Source of the DNA: Akkermansiaceae bacterium UBA4589
Lineage (GTDB): Bacteria; Verrucomicrobiota; Verrucomicrobiia; Verrucomicrobiales; Akkermansiaceae
Direction: 5' to 3'
Assembly: GCA_002387565.1 (NCBI GenBank)
Contig: DGJT01000045.1
Location: 1-54,709 of the forward strand
DNA: 54,709 nt
Each line of letters begins with the position of its first letter. The first letter of the stretch is position 1. Position numbers and translations under genes: made by a program. This document shows, piece after piece, positions 42,913 to 50,555 of the stretch. A model generated the notes under the pieces. The model was not told the DNA's origin, ran no database searches, and saw only the letters and a list, made by a program, of their open reading frames with translations.

Positions 42913-43057
42913 CGGTTTTTATCGTCAGACGCTCTTTTATCTAAAACCGCAGCTTTTACAAAGCTGCTTTGCTTGTTTCTCATCACCTTGATTTGAGTGC
43001 TCTTTTTTTTGGCGATAAAAGTCGCCTATCTCATATTTTTTCAGGGTCTAGTAGGTT
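42913..43057 (+). repeat. Long direct repeat, copy B (structured)
   Basis: Near-identical to copy A from acggttttta to agtaggtt. Copy B has eight rather than four T before ggcgataaaag, and it diverges after gtaggtt, so the CTAC half of the hairpin is missing. Confidence 0.85.
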
Positions 43058-43118
43058 AGTAGCTGGTTATTTTTTACTTTCAAGGTAAGAAAGTGTGGTT
43101 TAAATTGTTAGCCGATTT

Positions 43119-43574
43119 ATGCATTTAGCCAATAATAATTCAGATGAGCAAAAACTCTCCTCCTTCTCAAGGAGGAGTATTCCTGATAAGCAGGAGGGAG
43201 GTGGTCAAAAATCTATAAATAATATTAAGAAACTGAAAACATTTAGAAAAAATTTGAGAAATAACCTAACTTCAGCTGAGGCTAGTTTATGGAAAATATT
43301 GCAAAATAGGCAATTAGATGGTCGCAAGTTTAGGCGCCAACATAGTATAGGTAACTATATCTTGGACTTTTATTGTTCAGAAGAAAAATTAGCAATAGAA
43401 TTAGATGGAGAAGGTCATTTTACTTTGCCTCAAAAAATTTATGATGATGAGCGTGAACTGTTTCTTAAAACTTATGACATCAAAGTACTAAGGTTTGAAA
43501 ATTGCTTAGTATGGGAGAAAAAAGAATGGTTACTCGACAAAGTAAGGTCTGAATTTGGATGGTTTCTTAGGTAG
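43119..43574 (+). CDS. DUF559 (Vsr-like) endonuclease-domain protein
   Basis: The longest frame is 151 residues, but the first 30 or so are read through the left repeat arm, so the true start may lie inside at a non-ATG codon. The remainder is a DUF559 domain of the restriction-endonuclease-like Vsr fold: FRKNLRNNLTSAEASLWKIL, then FRRQHSIGNYILDFYC with the metal-binding Asp, then LAIELDGEGHF, and LRFEN near the end. These proteins are predicted nucleases of unknown role, often found in inverted-repeat-flanked cassettes like this one. It lies in a repeat-rich island with no cotranscribed partner. Confidence 0.8.
   Translation: MHLANNNSDEQKLSSFSRRSIPDKQEGGGQKSINNIKKLKTFRKNLRNNLTSAEASLWKILQNRQLDGRKFRRQHSIGNYILDFYCSEEKLAIELDGEGHFTLPQKIYDDERELFLKTYDIKVLRFENCLVWEKKEWLLDKVRSEFGWFLR
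43150..43206 (+). repeat. Left inverted-repeat arm of the DUF559 cassette
   Basis: The arm starts aaactctcctccttctcaag and ends ggaggtggtc. It is itself palindromic (ctcctcctt/aaggaggag) and is an imperfect inverted match of 43585-43641. Confidence 0.7.
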
Positions 43575-43584
43575 GGAGTATAAT

Positions 43585-43641
43585 AACCACCCCGTCTTTA
43601 CCTTTGGTAAATCCACCCCTCCTTGAAAATGAGGGGAGTTT
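43585..43641 (+). repeat. Right inverted-repeat arm of the DUF559 cassette
   Basis: It runs from aaccaccccgtctttacc to gaggggagttt, 10 bp past the DUF559 stop. Its reverse complement shares aaactc, cctc, tcaaggagg and ggtggt with the left arm in the same order and spacing. Confidence 0.7.
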
Positions 43642-43715
43642 AGTCAATCGTGTTGGTTGGCGATATTAAAAAAACGGAGTTTAAAACAGGTTAAGCTATA
43701 TTTTCCTTAACAATA

Positions 43716-43783
43716 AAAATGTCTTTAGATAAGGTTAAGTAGTTCAGCTCTTGTGAGTTGAACTACGGTTTGCAGATAAATAA
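43716..43783 (+). repeat. Hairpin direct repeat, copy 1
   Basis: The unit contains gtagttcagctc (43739-43750), a ttgt loop and gagttgaactac (43755-43766). This is a 12-bp stem with one G-T pair, preceded by ataaggttaa. It recurs 199 bp downstream. Confidence 0.8.
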
Positions 43784-43865
43784 TAAAAATAGCTGGATTG
43801 GAGCTAAAGCTGTAGTGAATACTGCAGCGATTTGGCTTGAGAAAAGCGTTTAGCGAATAATGTGG

Positions 43866-43893
43866 AGCACAGTGTAAATAGAGTTACTCGAGC
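43866..43893 (-). repeat. Inverted copy of the 28-bp element at 42613-42640
   Basis: The 28 bp starting agcacagtg and ending ttactcgagc are 26/28 identical to the reverse complement of the upstream element. Confidence 0.8.
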
Positions 43894-43914
43894 ACCGCTA
43901 GATTCTCAGTGATA

Positions 43915-43981
43915 AAAATGCTTTTAAATAAGGTTAAGTAGTTCAGCTCTTATGAGTTGAACTACGATTTTGAGATAAAAA
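43915..43981 (+). repeat. Hairpin direct repeat, copy 2
   Basis: Same stem as copy 1 (43738-43749 with 43754-43765) with a ttat loop; the flanks show a few substitutions but keep ataaggttaa and gataaa. Confidence 0.8.
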
Positions 43982-44009
43982 TTGTCTGATGCAGCAGACC
44001 GTCAAAGCT

Positions 44010-44030
44010 CGTGTAGAAAAACCTACTCGG
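44010..44030 (-). repeat. GTAG/CTAC mini-hairpin, reverse-oriented copy
   Basis: Read on the minus strand it is cgagtaggtttttctacac, almost the same as 42776-42792. GTAG 44013-44016 pairs with CTAC 44023-44026. Confidence 0.65.
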
Positions 44031-44089
44031 GCGTGACGCAGCTACGAATCTGCAATTTTTGCTCAAAAGAACCTATTTAAAGGCGTTTT

Positions 44090-45208
44090 TTAGACGTTGA
44101 AACGAAACTCTACCACATCCCCATCCTTCATGATATATTCCTTACCCTCAATTCTCAACTTGCCTTTTTCTTTAGCAGCGAGCTTGGAGCCTAGGGTGGT
44201 GAGGTCGTCATAACTGACTACCTCTGCGGCGATGAAACCACGCTCGAAATCGGTATGGATGACACCTGCAGCTTGTGGAGCTGTAGCTCCTACAGGGATA
44301 GGCCAGGCGCGTGTTTCTTTTTCTCCTGAGGTGAGGTAAGAGCAGAGTCCGAGGAGTTGGTAAGCACCTTGGATAAGGCTACTTACGCCACTGTCCTCTA
44401 CGCCCATGGCCTCGAGGTACTCCTTGCTGTCTTCATCAGAGAGATCCATGAGCTCTTCCTCCATGCGGGCTGAGATGATGACGATGTCAGCACCCATGAG
44501 CTCTTTGGCGTATTCAGTGACTTTTGTCACTAGCGCATGGCTACTTGGGTCAGCAATGGTTTCTCCGAGCTCGTTTTCGTCGATGTTGCAGGCAAAGAGC
44601 ATTTTCTTGGCACTTAGTAAGAAAAATTCACGTAGAGTGAGGGCTTCGTCATCTGAAATTTCGAGGGTTGAGGCTGGTTTGCCTTCGTCGAGGTGAGGCA
44701 TAAGGCGCTCCATTAAATCGACTTCTTTTTGGGCTTCTTTGTCGCCTTTTTTAGCTTGTTTTTCGCGGCTTTGTTTACGCTTTTCTAGGGTGGCGATATC
44801 AGCTAGGATGAGCTCTGAGTTGATGATTTCAATATCACGTACAGGATCAACTGAGCCTAGCTCATGGATGATGTCTTCGTTTTCGAAGCAACGTACTACT
44901 TGAATAATAGCATCTACCTCACGGATGTTTGCGAGGAATTTGTTACCAAGGCCTGCTCCAGTAGACGCACCTTCTACAAGGCCTGCAATATCTACCATTT
45001 CAATAGCGGTAGGTATAATATTAGCTGTATTGTTCATTTCTGCTAATACAGCAAGACGAGGGTCAGGGACGCTCACCATGCCCACATTAGGATCAATGGT
45101 ACAGAAAGGGTAGTTAGCGGCTTCTGCTTTGCGAGTTTTGGTGAGGGCGTTAAATAGAGTAGATTTGCCTACGTTAGGCATACCAACGATTCCTGCTTGT
45201 AACATCAT
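44090..45208 (-). CDS. ychF: YchF/OLA1-family GTP-binding ATPase
   Basis: The 372-residue TRAFAC P-loop protein has G1 GMPNVGKSTLFNALT, G3 DIAGLVEGASTGAGLGNKFL and a non-canonical G4 (ACNIDENE in place of NKxD). The altered G4 explains the family's ATP preference. A coiled-coil insertion and a C-terminal TGS domain follow (FERGFIAAEVVSYDD, KEKGKLRIEGKEYIMKDGDVVEFRF). It is a ribosome-associated regulator. Two ATG codons open the gene. It is 88 bp from the upstream phosphatase gene. Confidence 0.96.
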   Translation of the reverse strand: MMLQAGIVGMPNVGKSTLFNALTKTRKAEAANYPFCTIDPNVGMVSVPDPRLAVLAEMNNTANIIPTAIEMVDIAGLVEGASTGAGLGNKFLANIREVDAIIQVVRCFENEDIIHELGSVDPVRDIEIINSELILADIATLEKRKQSREKQAKKGDKEAQKEVDLMERLMPHLDEGKPASTLEISDDEALTLREFFLLSAKKMLFACNIDENELGETIADPSSHALVTKVTEYAKELMGADIVIISARMEEELMDLSDEDSKEYLEAMGVEDSGVSSLIQGAYQLLGLCSYLTSGEKETRAWPIPVGATAPQAAGVIHTDFERGFIAAEVVSYDDLTTLGSKLAAKEKGKLRIEGKEYIMKDGDVVEFRFNV

Positions 45209-45296
45209 AATGGTAAAGAGTTAAATAATTTTGAGCTTTATGAAGATAATTGAGTGAATAGTCAAAGGTCTTTTTGCATTAACCTGCAATTCCTCT

Positions 45297-45770
45297 TTAT
45301 GATTTTTTTATCTGTTCTAGCAAATTAGTGCAACCGTCAAACATGAGGTCTACGACATACTCAAATCCAGCTTGACCGTCAGTGTAAGGGTCAGGGATAA
45401 AATCATCATCATGCTCGGTGAGTAGGCTAGCAAATGGTTTGACCTTGGCCTGTAGTTTTTTATCTGAAGTGAGGCTTATCACGTCTTCGTAGTTGCTATA
45501 ATCCATGGTGAGGATGAGATCAAAGTCTTTAAAATCTTTGACGGTGAACTGTCGAGCCCGACCTGTGACCTCGATATCTCTCGATTGCAGAGTTTTGACC
45601 ATGCGAGAGTCGGGGTGGCCTCCACTGTGGTAGTTGGCTGTGCCAGCTGAGTCTGTAGTGATAGAATCGGACTGTTTTTGGTAAGGCGTTTGTTTGAGTA
45701 GATGATTGAGTACATTTTCACCTGCTGGAGAACGGCAAATATTACCTAGGCATACAAAGAGAATTTTCAT
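45297..45770 (-). CDS. Low-molecular-weight protein-tyrosine phosphatase
   Basis: The ATG giving MKILFVCLGNICRSPAGE is chosen, so the product is 157 residues. The P-loop CLGNICRS contains catalytic Cys and Arg, and the general acid Asp lies in the DPYTDG loop. The family dephosphorylates phosphotyrosine proteins or, in some relatives, arginine. No tyrosine kinase or Wzz gene is adjacent, so the exopolysaccharide-type role is not indicated. It follows the MidA-type gene by 20 bp. Confidence 0.93.
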   Translation of the reverse strand: MKILFVCLGNICRSPAGENVLNHLLKQTPYQKQSDSITTDSAGTANYHSGGHPDSRMVKTLQSRDIEVTGRARQFTVKDFKDFDLILTMDYSNYEDVISLTSDKKLQAKVKPFASLLTEHDDDFIPDPYTDGQAGFEYVVDLMFDGCTNLLEQIKKS

Positions 45771-45790
45771 GAGCAAACAAATAGCCTGTG

Positions 45791-46933
45791 TTAGGCAAGA
45801 TAGTGAAGTTTATTAAGTGATTTAAAGGGGTTTTCGATTGGTGTTATCCTACCACAGGTTGCTTCAAATACCCAAAACTTTTTCCCCATAATCGAAGGGT
45901 GAGTTAGAGTGGTGAATTGCTTGATGAGTGCCTGTTGTTCGTCTGTGGGAGGCATGCTAATTTGCGTAAACCAAGATTGAGCATTAATGGTTAAATAAGC
46001 GGATTGGTCAATAAAAACAGACGGAGCCCATCTTTGATTTTCTACAGCTTGTTTTAGTTGACTAAAATTAATGTGACAGCTCAGGTCAGCTAGCCCGCTT
46101 TTGTTGAGGTAGTCAGTGATGACTTGCTGTTGCTCATAGGCTTGTAAAGTGCCTTGATATCGATCAGGGTGGAGTAGATCAGCTTGAGCAAATCCATAAT
46201 CAATATGCAGTTGATGCCCATCATCAATGAGTGAGCTGATATCGTGCACAAGGGTTGGCATATGGGGGCTAAATTCAAGTTCGTAACCGTCTACAGGCTC
46301 AAATGTTATATTAGCTAAATACGCTTCAATTTCATCAGCGTAAGGGCTTTTATTGATAGGGAGTTGAGTTTGAGAAAACTCTCCATTGATGTAATCGATA
46401 CCTATGAGTTGCCATTGCTCATTTTGATAGATGAGTCGCTCTACAGGGAGTGCATCAAACAGTTCATTGCTCAGGATGATTCCCTGCCTAGGTTGGCGAG
46501 TCGCTTGTTGAGCTTCTTTGAACCAATGAGTGTATTCATGTGCCTTGAGAGTGGCTTGTTGCTGCTCTTGGAGTTTAGCAAAAGGTTCTATAATGGTGTA
46601 ATGGCAAGCTTGATAGCAATCAGCGTAGGTGGCTTGCAAATGGTTGAGGATATCTAGTGCGAGTTGCCCATGAAAAGCACCAATTTCAAAGATAGACCAG
46701 GCTTGCTGCGGTTGAGGTAAGGTCTGCCAGAGTTGGTAGAGACGTTCGGCTATGAGTTGTCCAAAGAGTCCTCCAATAGAGATACTTGTGCTAAAATCAC
46801 CAGATTGGCCTATGCTAGCTGTATTACTGGCATAATAACCATAGTCCTCATGATAGAGGCATTGCTTCATGTAAGCTTCAAAGGTCAGCGCTCCTTGCTC
46901 TTTAATAGAGTCAATGAGTTGCTCCTCAAGCAT
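45791..46933 (-). CDS. SAM-dependent methyltransferase, MidA/NDUFAF7 family
   Basis: The 380-residue protein matches the DUF185/NDUFAF7 class I methyltransferases: GALTFEAYMKQCLYHEDYGYY, SGDFSTS, FGQLIAERLYQLW, FEIGAFHGQLALDIL (SAM motif I), LSNELFDALPVERL and the HIDYGFAQADLLHPDRYQGTLQAY segment. The mitochondrial member methylates a complex I subunit. The bacterial target is unproven. It follows the TPR gene by 15 bp. Confidence 0.88.
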   Translation of the reverse strand: MLEEQLIDSIKEQGALTFEAYMKQCLYHEDYGYYASNTASIGQSGDFSTSISIGGLFGQLIAERLYQLWQTLPQPQQAWSIFEIGAFHGQLALDILNHLQATYADCYQACHYTIIEPFAKLQEQQQATLKAHEYTHWFKEAQQATRQPRQGIILSNELFDALPVERLIYQNEQWQLIGIDYINGEFSQTQLPINKSPYADEIEAYLANITFEPVDGYELEFSPHMPTLVHDISSLIDDGHQLHIDYGFAQADLLHPDRYQGTLQAYEQQQVITDYLNKSGLADLSCHINFSQLKQAVENQRWAPSVFIDQSAYLTINAQSWFTQISMPPTDEQQALIKQFTTLTHPSIMGKKFWVFEATCGRITPIENPFKSLNKLHYLA

Positions 46934-46948
46934 ACATAAAAAGAAGGG

Positions 46949-47692
46949 TTAAGAAGCAGGATCTACCTCCTGAGCTGCAGGTAATGTAGGAGCCACTACT
47001 GGAGTAGGATTAGCCGGGGCTTCTATAATCTCTGGACTTTGAAAATCTGCCCAGTCGATGCGGTTTTGTGCTGCAAGGCTAAATGGGTCTATGATTTCTT
47101 CACCAGTTTTAGGGTCAAGTTTTGTGAATTGTTGTGTGGTTTGCTCCCAAATCGCAAAAGCTTTTTCTTGGTTACCTTGCTTCCAGTAGGTGTCACCTAG
47201 GATAGTTTGGAGGTAAGCGGTCAGGTAACTGGTATTTTGATTGCTTTCAAGGAGTTGTTGAGCTTGTTGGATTTGTTCTTCTGAGCCTAATTCAATAAGT
47301 TTACTAGCTAAAGAAGCGAGAATGATATCTGATTGCTCGCCACTATATTGAGCTAGTAGATTAGTTAAGCTCTCGATGCTAGCTTTAGGGTCAGTATCCC
47401 ATTTGATTTCAGCAAGTTTCAGGTAAGCGCCAAAAGCAACATCAGGGTATTTGTCAGCATGCGCGCTAATCCATGCATTTAACTCATCTGTATTACCTGC
47501 AGCTATACTTACAGAGAGTTCTTCTTCGACAGTTGTGAGTGCTTGATTTTTAGATTCTCTTAAGAATGCAATAGCAAGGATAACAGCTCCAAGAACTAAG
47601 ATGCCGGTAATGATGCTTTTGCTGTTTTTTTCTAAGAAGATATTAATCTTTGATTGTACAATTTCTGTTTCTAGAGATAAATCGGTAGCCAT
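46949..47692 (-). CDS. YfgM-like TPR membrane protein
   Basis: The 247-residue protein has an N-terminal cytoplasmic segment and one transmembrane helix (about residues 28-45, SIITGILVLGAVILAIAFL). A periplasmic, helix-rich domain follows with TPR-like units (AYLKLAEIKWDTDPKASIESL, YLQTILGDTYWKQGNQEKAFAIWEQ), and the tail is Pro-rich. YfgM proteins interact with SecYEG and periplasmic chaperones; the family match is by layout. It lies 71 bp downstream of pyrG. Confidence 0.7.
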   Translation of the reverse strand: MATDLSLETEIVQSKINIFLEKNSKSIITGILVLGAVILAIAFLRESKNQALTTVEEELSVSIAAGNTDELNAWISAHADKYPDVAFGAYLKLAEIKWDTDPKASIESLTNLLAQYSGEQSDIILASLASKLIELGSEEQIQQAQQLLESNQNTSYLTAYLQTILGDTYWKQGNQEKAFAIWEQTTQQFTKLDPKTGEEIIDPFSLAAQNRIDWADFQSPEIIEAPANPTPVVAPTLPAAQEVDPAS

Positions 47693-47763
47693 GATAGGTC
47701 AGAGTAAAGGGTTTAAGGGGCTTTAGTTAAGGTTTTTTTAGTAAAGTTGTCAATTCAAAGTGG

Positions 47764-49371
47764 TTAGCCCTGAGAATCTAGTGCTGCTTTGACAAAGCTT
47801 TTAAACAGAGGGTGCGGCTGTTGTGGCTTAGACTGGAATTCTGGATGGAACTGGACTCCAACATAATGAGGGTGAACACTCTTAGGGAGTTCAACAATCT
47901 CTACTAAGCCTTCGATCACGGATGTCGCTGAGATGACAAAGCCTTGTGATTCAAGCTGCTCTTTATAGTCATTATTAAATTCATAACGATGGCGGTGTCT
48001 CTCGCTGATTTCGCTACTACCGTAAATTTCTTCGGCGACACTGTCCGCCTTGAGTGTAGCGGTAGATGAACCTAAGCGCATCGACGCTCCAAATTGTACA
48101 CGATTTTTTTGTTCTTCTTGTAGACAGACGACTGGATGAGGAGTCTTTGCGTTCACTTCGGTTGAGTTGGCATTTTCGAGACCACAAATATTACGTGCAA
48201 ATTCGATGGTAGCAATTTGCATACCAAGACAGATGCCAAAGAACGGAATGCTGTTCTCTCGAGCGTATTGCGCTGCAAGAATTTTACCTTCGATACCGCG
48301 TCCACCAAATCCACCAGGGATGAGAATGCAGTCAACTTCTTTGAGTACATCGGTGCCGTCAGTTTCTATAGATTCTGAATCGATGCGTTTGAGGTTGATT
48401 CTCGTGTCGTGGTAAGCGCCTGCGTGAGCGAGCGATTCCTCGATAGACTTATAGGCATCTTGTAATTCAACATATTTCCCTACAAGTCCTACGGTAACTT
48501 GGTGCGTAGGAGATATAAGTGCCTCAATAAAGCTTTCCCAAGAACTCATATCCGGTTCAGGAGTTTCCAGTGCAAGTCTATCTACCACAAGTGCATCGAG
48601 TTTTTGCTTTCTCAACTGAATAGGCCCTTGATAAATAGAGTGTTCCAAATCTTTAAAACAGACCACGTTAGAAGCTGGCACGTTACAGAACATGGCAATT
48701 TTAGACCTGTGCTCTTCTTCAATTTCAGTTTCTGAACGGCAAACAATGAAGTCTGGTTGAATACCAATCTCACGCAGTTTAGCTACTGACTGTTGGGTAG
48801 GTTTGGTTTTGACCTCTCCTGCTGCTCTAATTAATGGTAGTAAAGTGACATGAATAAAGGTGAAATTATCACGGCCAATTTCTAAAGCGTATTGACGCAA
48901 GGCTTCTAAAAAGAGTAGACCCTCTAAGTCACCTACGGTACCACCAATCTCAGTGATGAGGATATCAACATCTGGGTTCTTCTCTGTTGCTAAGTCGAGT
49001 CTCTTTTTAATCTCATCAGTGACATGAGGGATGTACTGCACGGTTTTGCCCTCATAAAGACCTTGGCGCTCGTTACGAATCACGGATTCAAAAACCTGTC
49101 CAGAGGTTAGCGTATTCAGCCCTGTGAGCTGAGAATCAGTGAACCGTTCGTAATGACCTAAATCGAGGTCAGTTTCACGCCCATCTTTAAGTACGTAGAC
49201 CTCTCCATGTTGATAAGGGGACATGGTGCCGGGATCGACATTTAAATAAGGGTCAAATTTCTGCAAAAGAACCTTTAAGCCACGCTTTTCTAGAAGTGTT
49301 CCTAACGAAGCTGCCACGAGTCCTTTTCCAAGTGAAGATACTACACCTCCAGTCACAAAAACATATTTCAT
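47764..49371 (-). CDS. pyrG: CTP synthase
   Basis: The 535-residue enzyme aminates UTP to CTP. The N-terminal synthetase domain has KYVFVTGGVVSSLGKG and DPYLNVDPGTMSPYQHGEVYVL. The C-terminal class I glutaminase domain has GGFGGRG, the nucleophile in FFGICLGMQIA and the final His/Glu pair VGVQFHPEF. Length is standard. It leads a leftward run through the TPR, MidA-like and phosphatase genes and is divergent from the ExbB gene. Confidence 0.98.
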   Translation of the reverse strand: MKYVFVTGGVVSSLGKGLVAASLGTLLEKRGLKVLLQKFDPYLNVDPGTMSPYQHGEVYVLKDGRETDLDLGHYERFTDSQLTGLNTLTSGQVFESVIRNERQGLYEGKTVQYIPHVTDEIKKRLDLATEKNPDVDILITEIGGTVGDLEGLLFLEALRQYALEIGRDNFTFIHVTLLPLIRAAGEVKTKPTQQSVAKLREIGIQPDFIVCRSETEIEEEHRSKIAMFCNVPASNVVCFKDLEHSIYQGPIQLRKQKLDALVVDRLALETPEPDMSSWESFIEALISPTHQVTVGLVGKYVELQDAYKSIEESLAHAGAYHDTRINLKRIDSESIETDGTDVLKEVDCILIPGGFGGRGIEGKILAAQYARENSIPFFGICLGMQIATIEFARNICGLENANSTEVNAKTPHPVVCLQEEQKNRVQFGASMRLGSSTATLKADSVAEEIYGSSEISERHRHRYEFNNDYKEQLESQGFVISATSVIEGLVEIVELPKSVHPHYVGVQFHPEFQSKPQQPHPLFKSFVKAALDSQG

Positions 49372-49501
49372 GGATTAGATTCTTGAGGCTTATTAAGTAA
49401 AGAATCAAGTCTCTTTTTAGTATTTTTTAATTTCTGTTAAATAGGGTTGTTAATCCCTCTTCTAAATTATATATTGCCCTCATATTTAGATAGTGCTTAT
49501 T

Positions 49502-50107
49502 ATGAATTTTTTACAAGAAGGTGGTTTTTTTATGTGGGCAATTTTGGCCTGCTCAGTGGTGACTGTGAGCATAGGTGTTCTTAAACTTCTACAATTGAGA
49601 AAAACAGCTATTATACCTGTTGAACTCGAAGAGATGCTCATGAATATTCAAGGGGCTTCAGGGGAGTTGCATAAAATTCATACCTTTGTAGGTTTGCACC
49701 CTTCAAAATTAGGTACATTATGCCAAGTGATTCTTGAGCTTAGGGAATGGCCACGAGAGCATATCCAAGCTCGTTTAGAGGTGCGTTCACAAGAAGAAAT
49801 TATTGACCTCAATAGAGGGGTTAATGCCTTAGAAGTAATTTACACAATTGCTCCGTTATTAGGCTTGCTTGGAACAGCCTCAGGGCTAGTTACCGTGTTT
49901 GCTAATTTAGGTGACACTCAAGATTACAGTGTCTTGGCTGTGGGTATTTCGCGTGCCCTAACGACGACTATTGCAGGGCTTGCAGTCGCTATTCCTGCAG
50001 TTATTATGCACACTTATTTTGACAGTCTTATTTACCGCTATGTAGCACGTCTTGAGGTGTTAATTGAGAGGCTGGTTAATCGAGTGATTCAATCTGAAGG
50101 AACTTAA
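49502..50107 (+). CDS. MotA/TolQ/ExbB proton-channel family protein
   Basis: The ATG giving MNFLQEGGFFMWAIL is preferred over an upstream GTG, yielding 201 residues. Three transmembrane helices fit the family. The conserved VNALEVIYTIAPLLGLLGTASGLVTVF loop and the SRALTTTIAGLAVAIPAVIMH segment identify ExbB/TolQ. With an ExbD partner it forms a proton-driven motor for TonB- or Tol-type work. It opens a rightward run of six genes. Confidence 0.92.
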   Translation: MNFLQEGGFFMWAILACSVVTVSIGVLKLLQLRKTAIIPVELEEMLMNIQGASGELHKIHTFVGLHPSKLGTLCQVILELREWPREHIQARLEVRSQEEIIDLNRGVNALEVIYTIAPLLGLLGTASGLVTVFANLGDTQDYSVLAVGISRALTTTIAGLAVAIPAVIMHTYFDSLIYRYVARLEVLIERLVNRVIQSEGT

Positions 50108-50131
50108 TTAGGTAGCTATATATTTCTACTC

Positions 50132-50536
50132 ATGAAAATTGGACGACAGAAAAAGGCAAAAAAAACAGTGCCTATTATTCCCTTGATAGACATTTTAGCT
50201 ATCTTGCTTATTTTCATGGTCGTATCTACTCAATTTAAAGAAGACAGACGTATTCTTGTTGTTGATTTACCAGAGGTGACAGAGGTGGAGGTGGATACCG
50301 TTCAGCAGCCTAATACGATTATTGAATTGAGCGTGGATGGCAGATTGAGCGTGAATGGAGAGGTGATCACCCACGAAGCTTTAATAGCTAAATTGCAGCA
50401 AGCAAAAATAAATCAACAAGAAAAATTTGAACTAGAGTTAGATAAGCAAGCGCCTATACAAGAGATGCTTAAATTATGGGACACTTTAGTTATGGGTGGC
50501 TACGCTGTAGATGAAATCCCTCTAAGAATGAAATAA
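50132..50536 (+). CDS. ExbD/TolR biopolymer transport protein
   Basis: The 134-residue protein has a basic N-terminus and a single transmembrane helix with the functional Asp (IIPLIDILAILLIFMVVSTQF). The periplasmic domain (IELSVDGRLSVNGEVI) is typical of ExbD/TolR. It is 24 bp downstream of the ExbB gene and surely its partner. No TonB is adjacent. Confidence 0.92.
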   Translation: MKIGRQKKAKKTVPIIPLIDILAILLIFMVVSTQFKEDRRILVVDLPEVTEVEVDTVQQPNTIIELSVDGRLSVNGEVITHEALIAKLQQAKINQQEKFELELDKQAPIQEMLKLWDTLVMGGYAVDEIPLRMK

Positions 50537-50555
50537 GCCCGACATCAAAACTCTT

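Larger units (their letters stand above)
42554..43118. other. Repeat-rich spacer downstream of lepA
   Basis: The 565 bp hold no plausible gene. A weak aaggtgc/gcacttt hairpin follows the lepA stop. Then come the two long direct repeats and the 42613-42640 element that is inverted at 43866-43893. Both repeats contain gcagctttacaaagctgc-type and cggtttt/aaaaccg stems, so transcripts of this region would be highly structured. Confidence 0.7.
43642..44089. other. Repeat-rich spacer between the DUF559 cassette and ychF
   Basis: No gene is seen in these 448 bp. They contain two copies of a hairpin-bearing direct repeat, the inverted 28-bp element at 43866-43893, and a reverse-oriented GTAG/CTAC hairpin at 44013-44026. 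Confidence 0.7.

Noticed and set aside
42554..44089. tRNA genes or a phage attachment site in the repeat island
   Set aside because: No cloverleaf with a TTCRANY-type arm and CCA-end acceptor was found, and there is no integrase.
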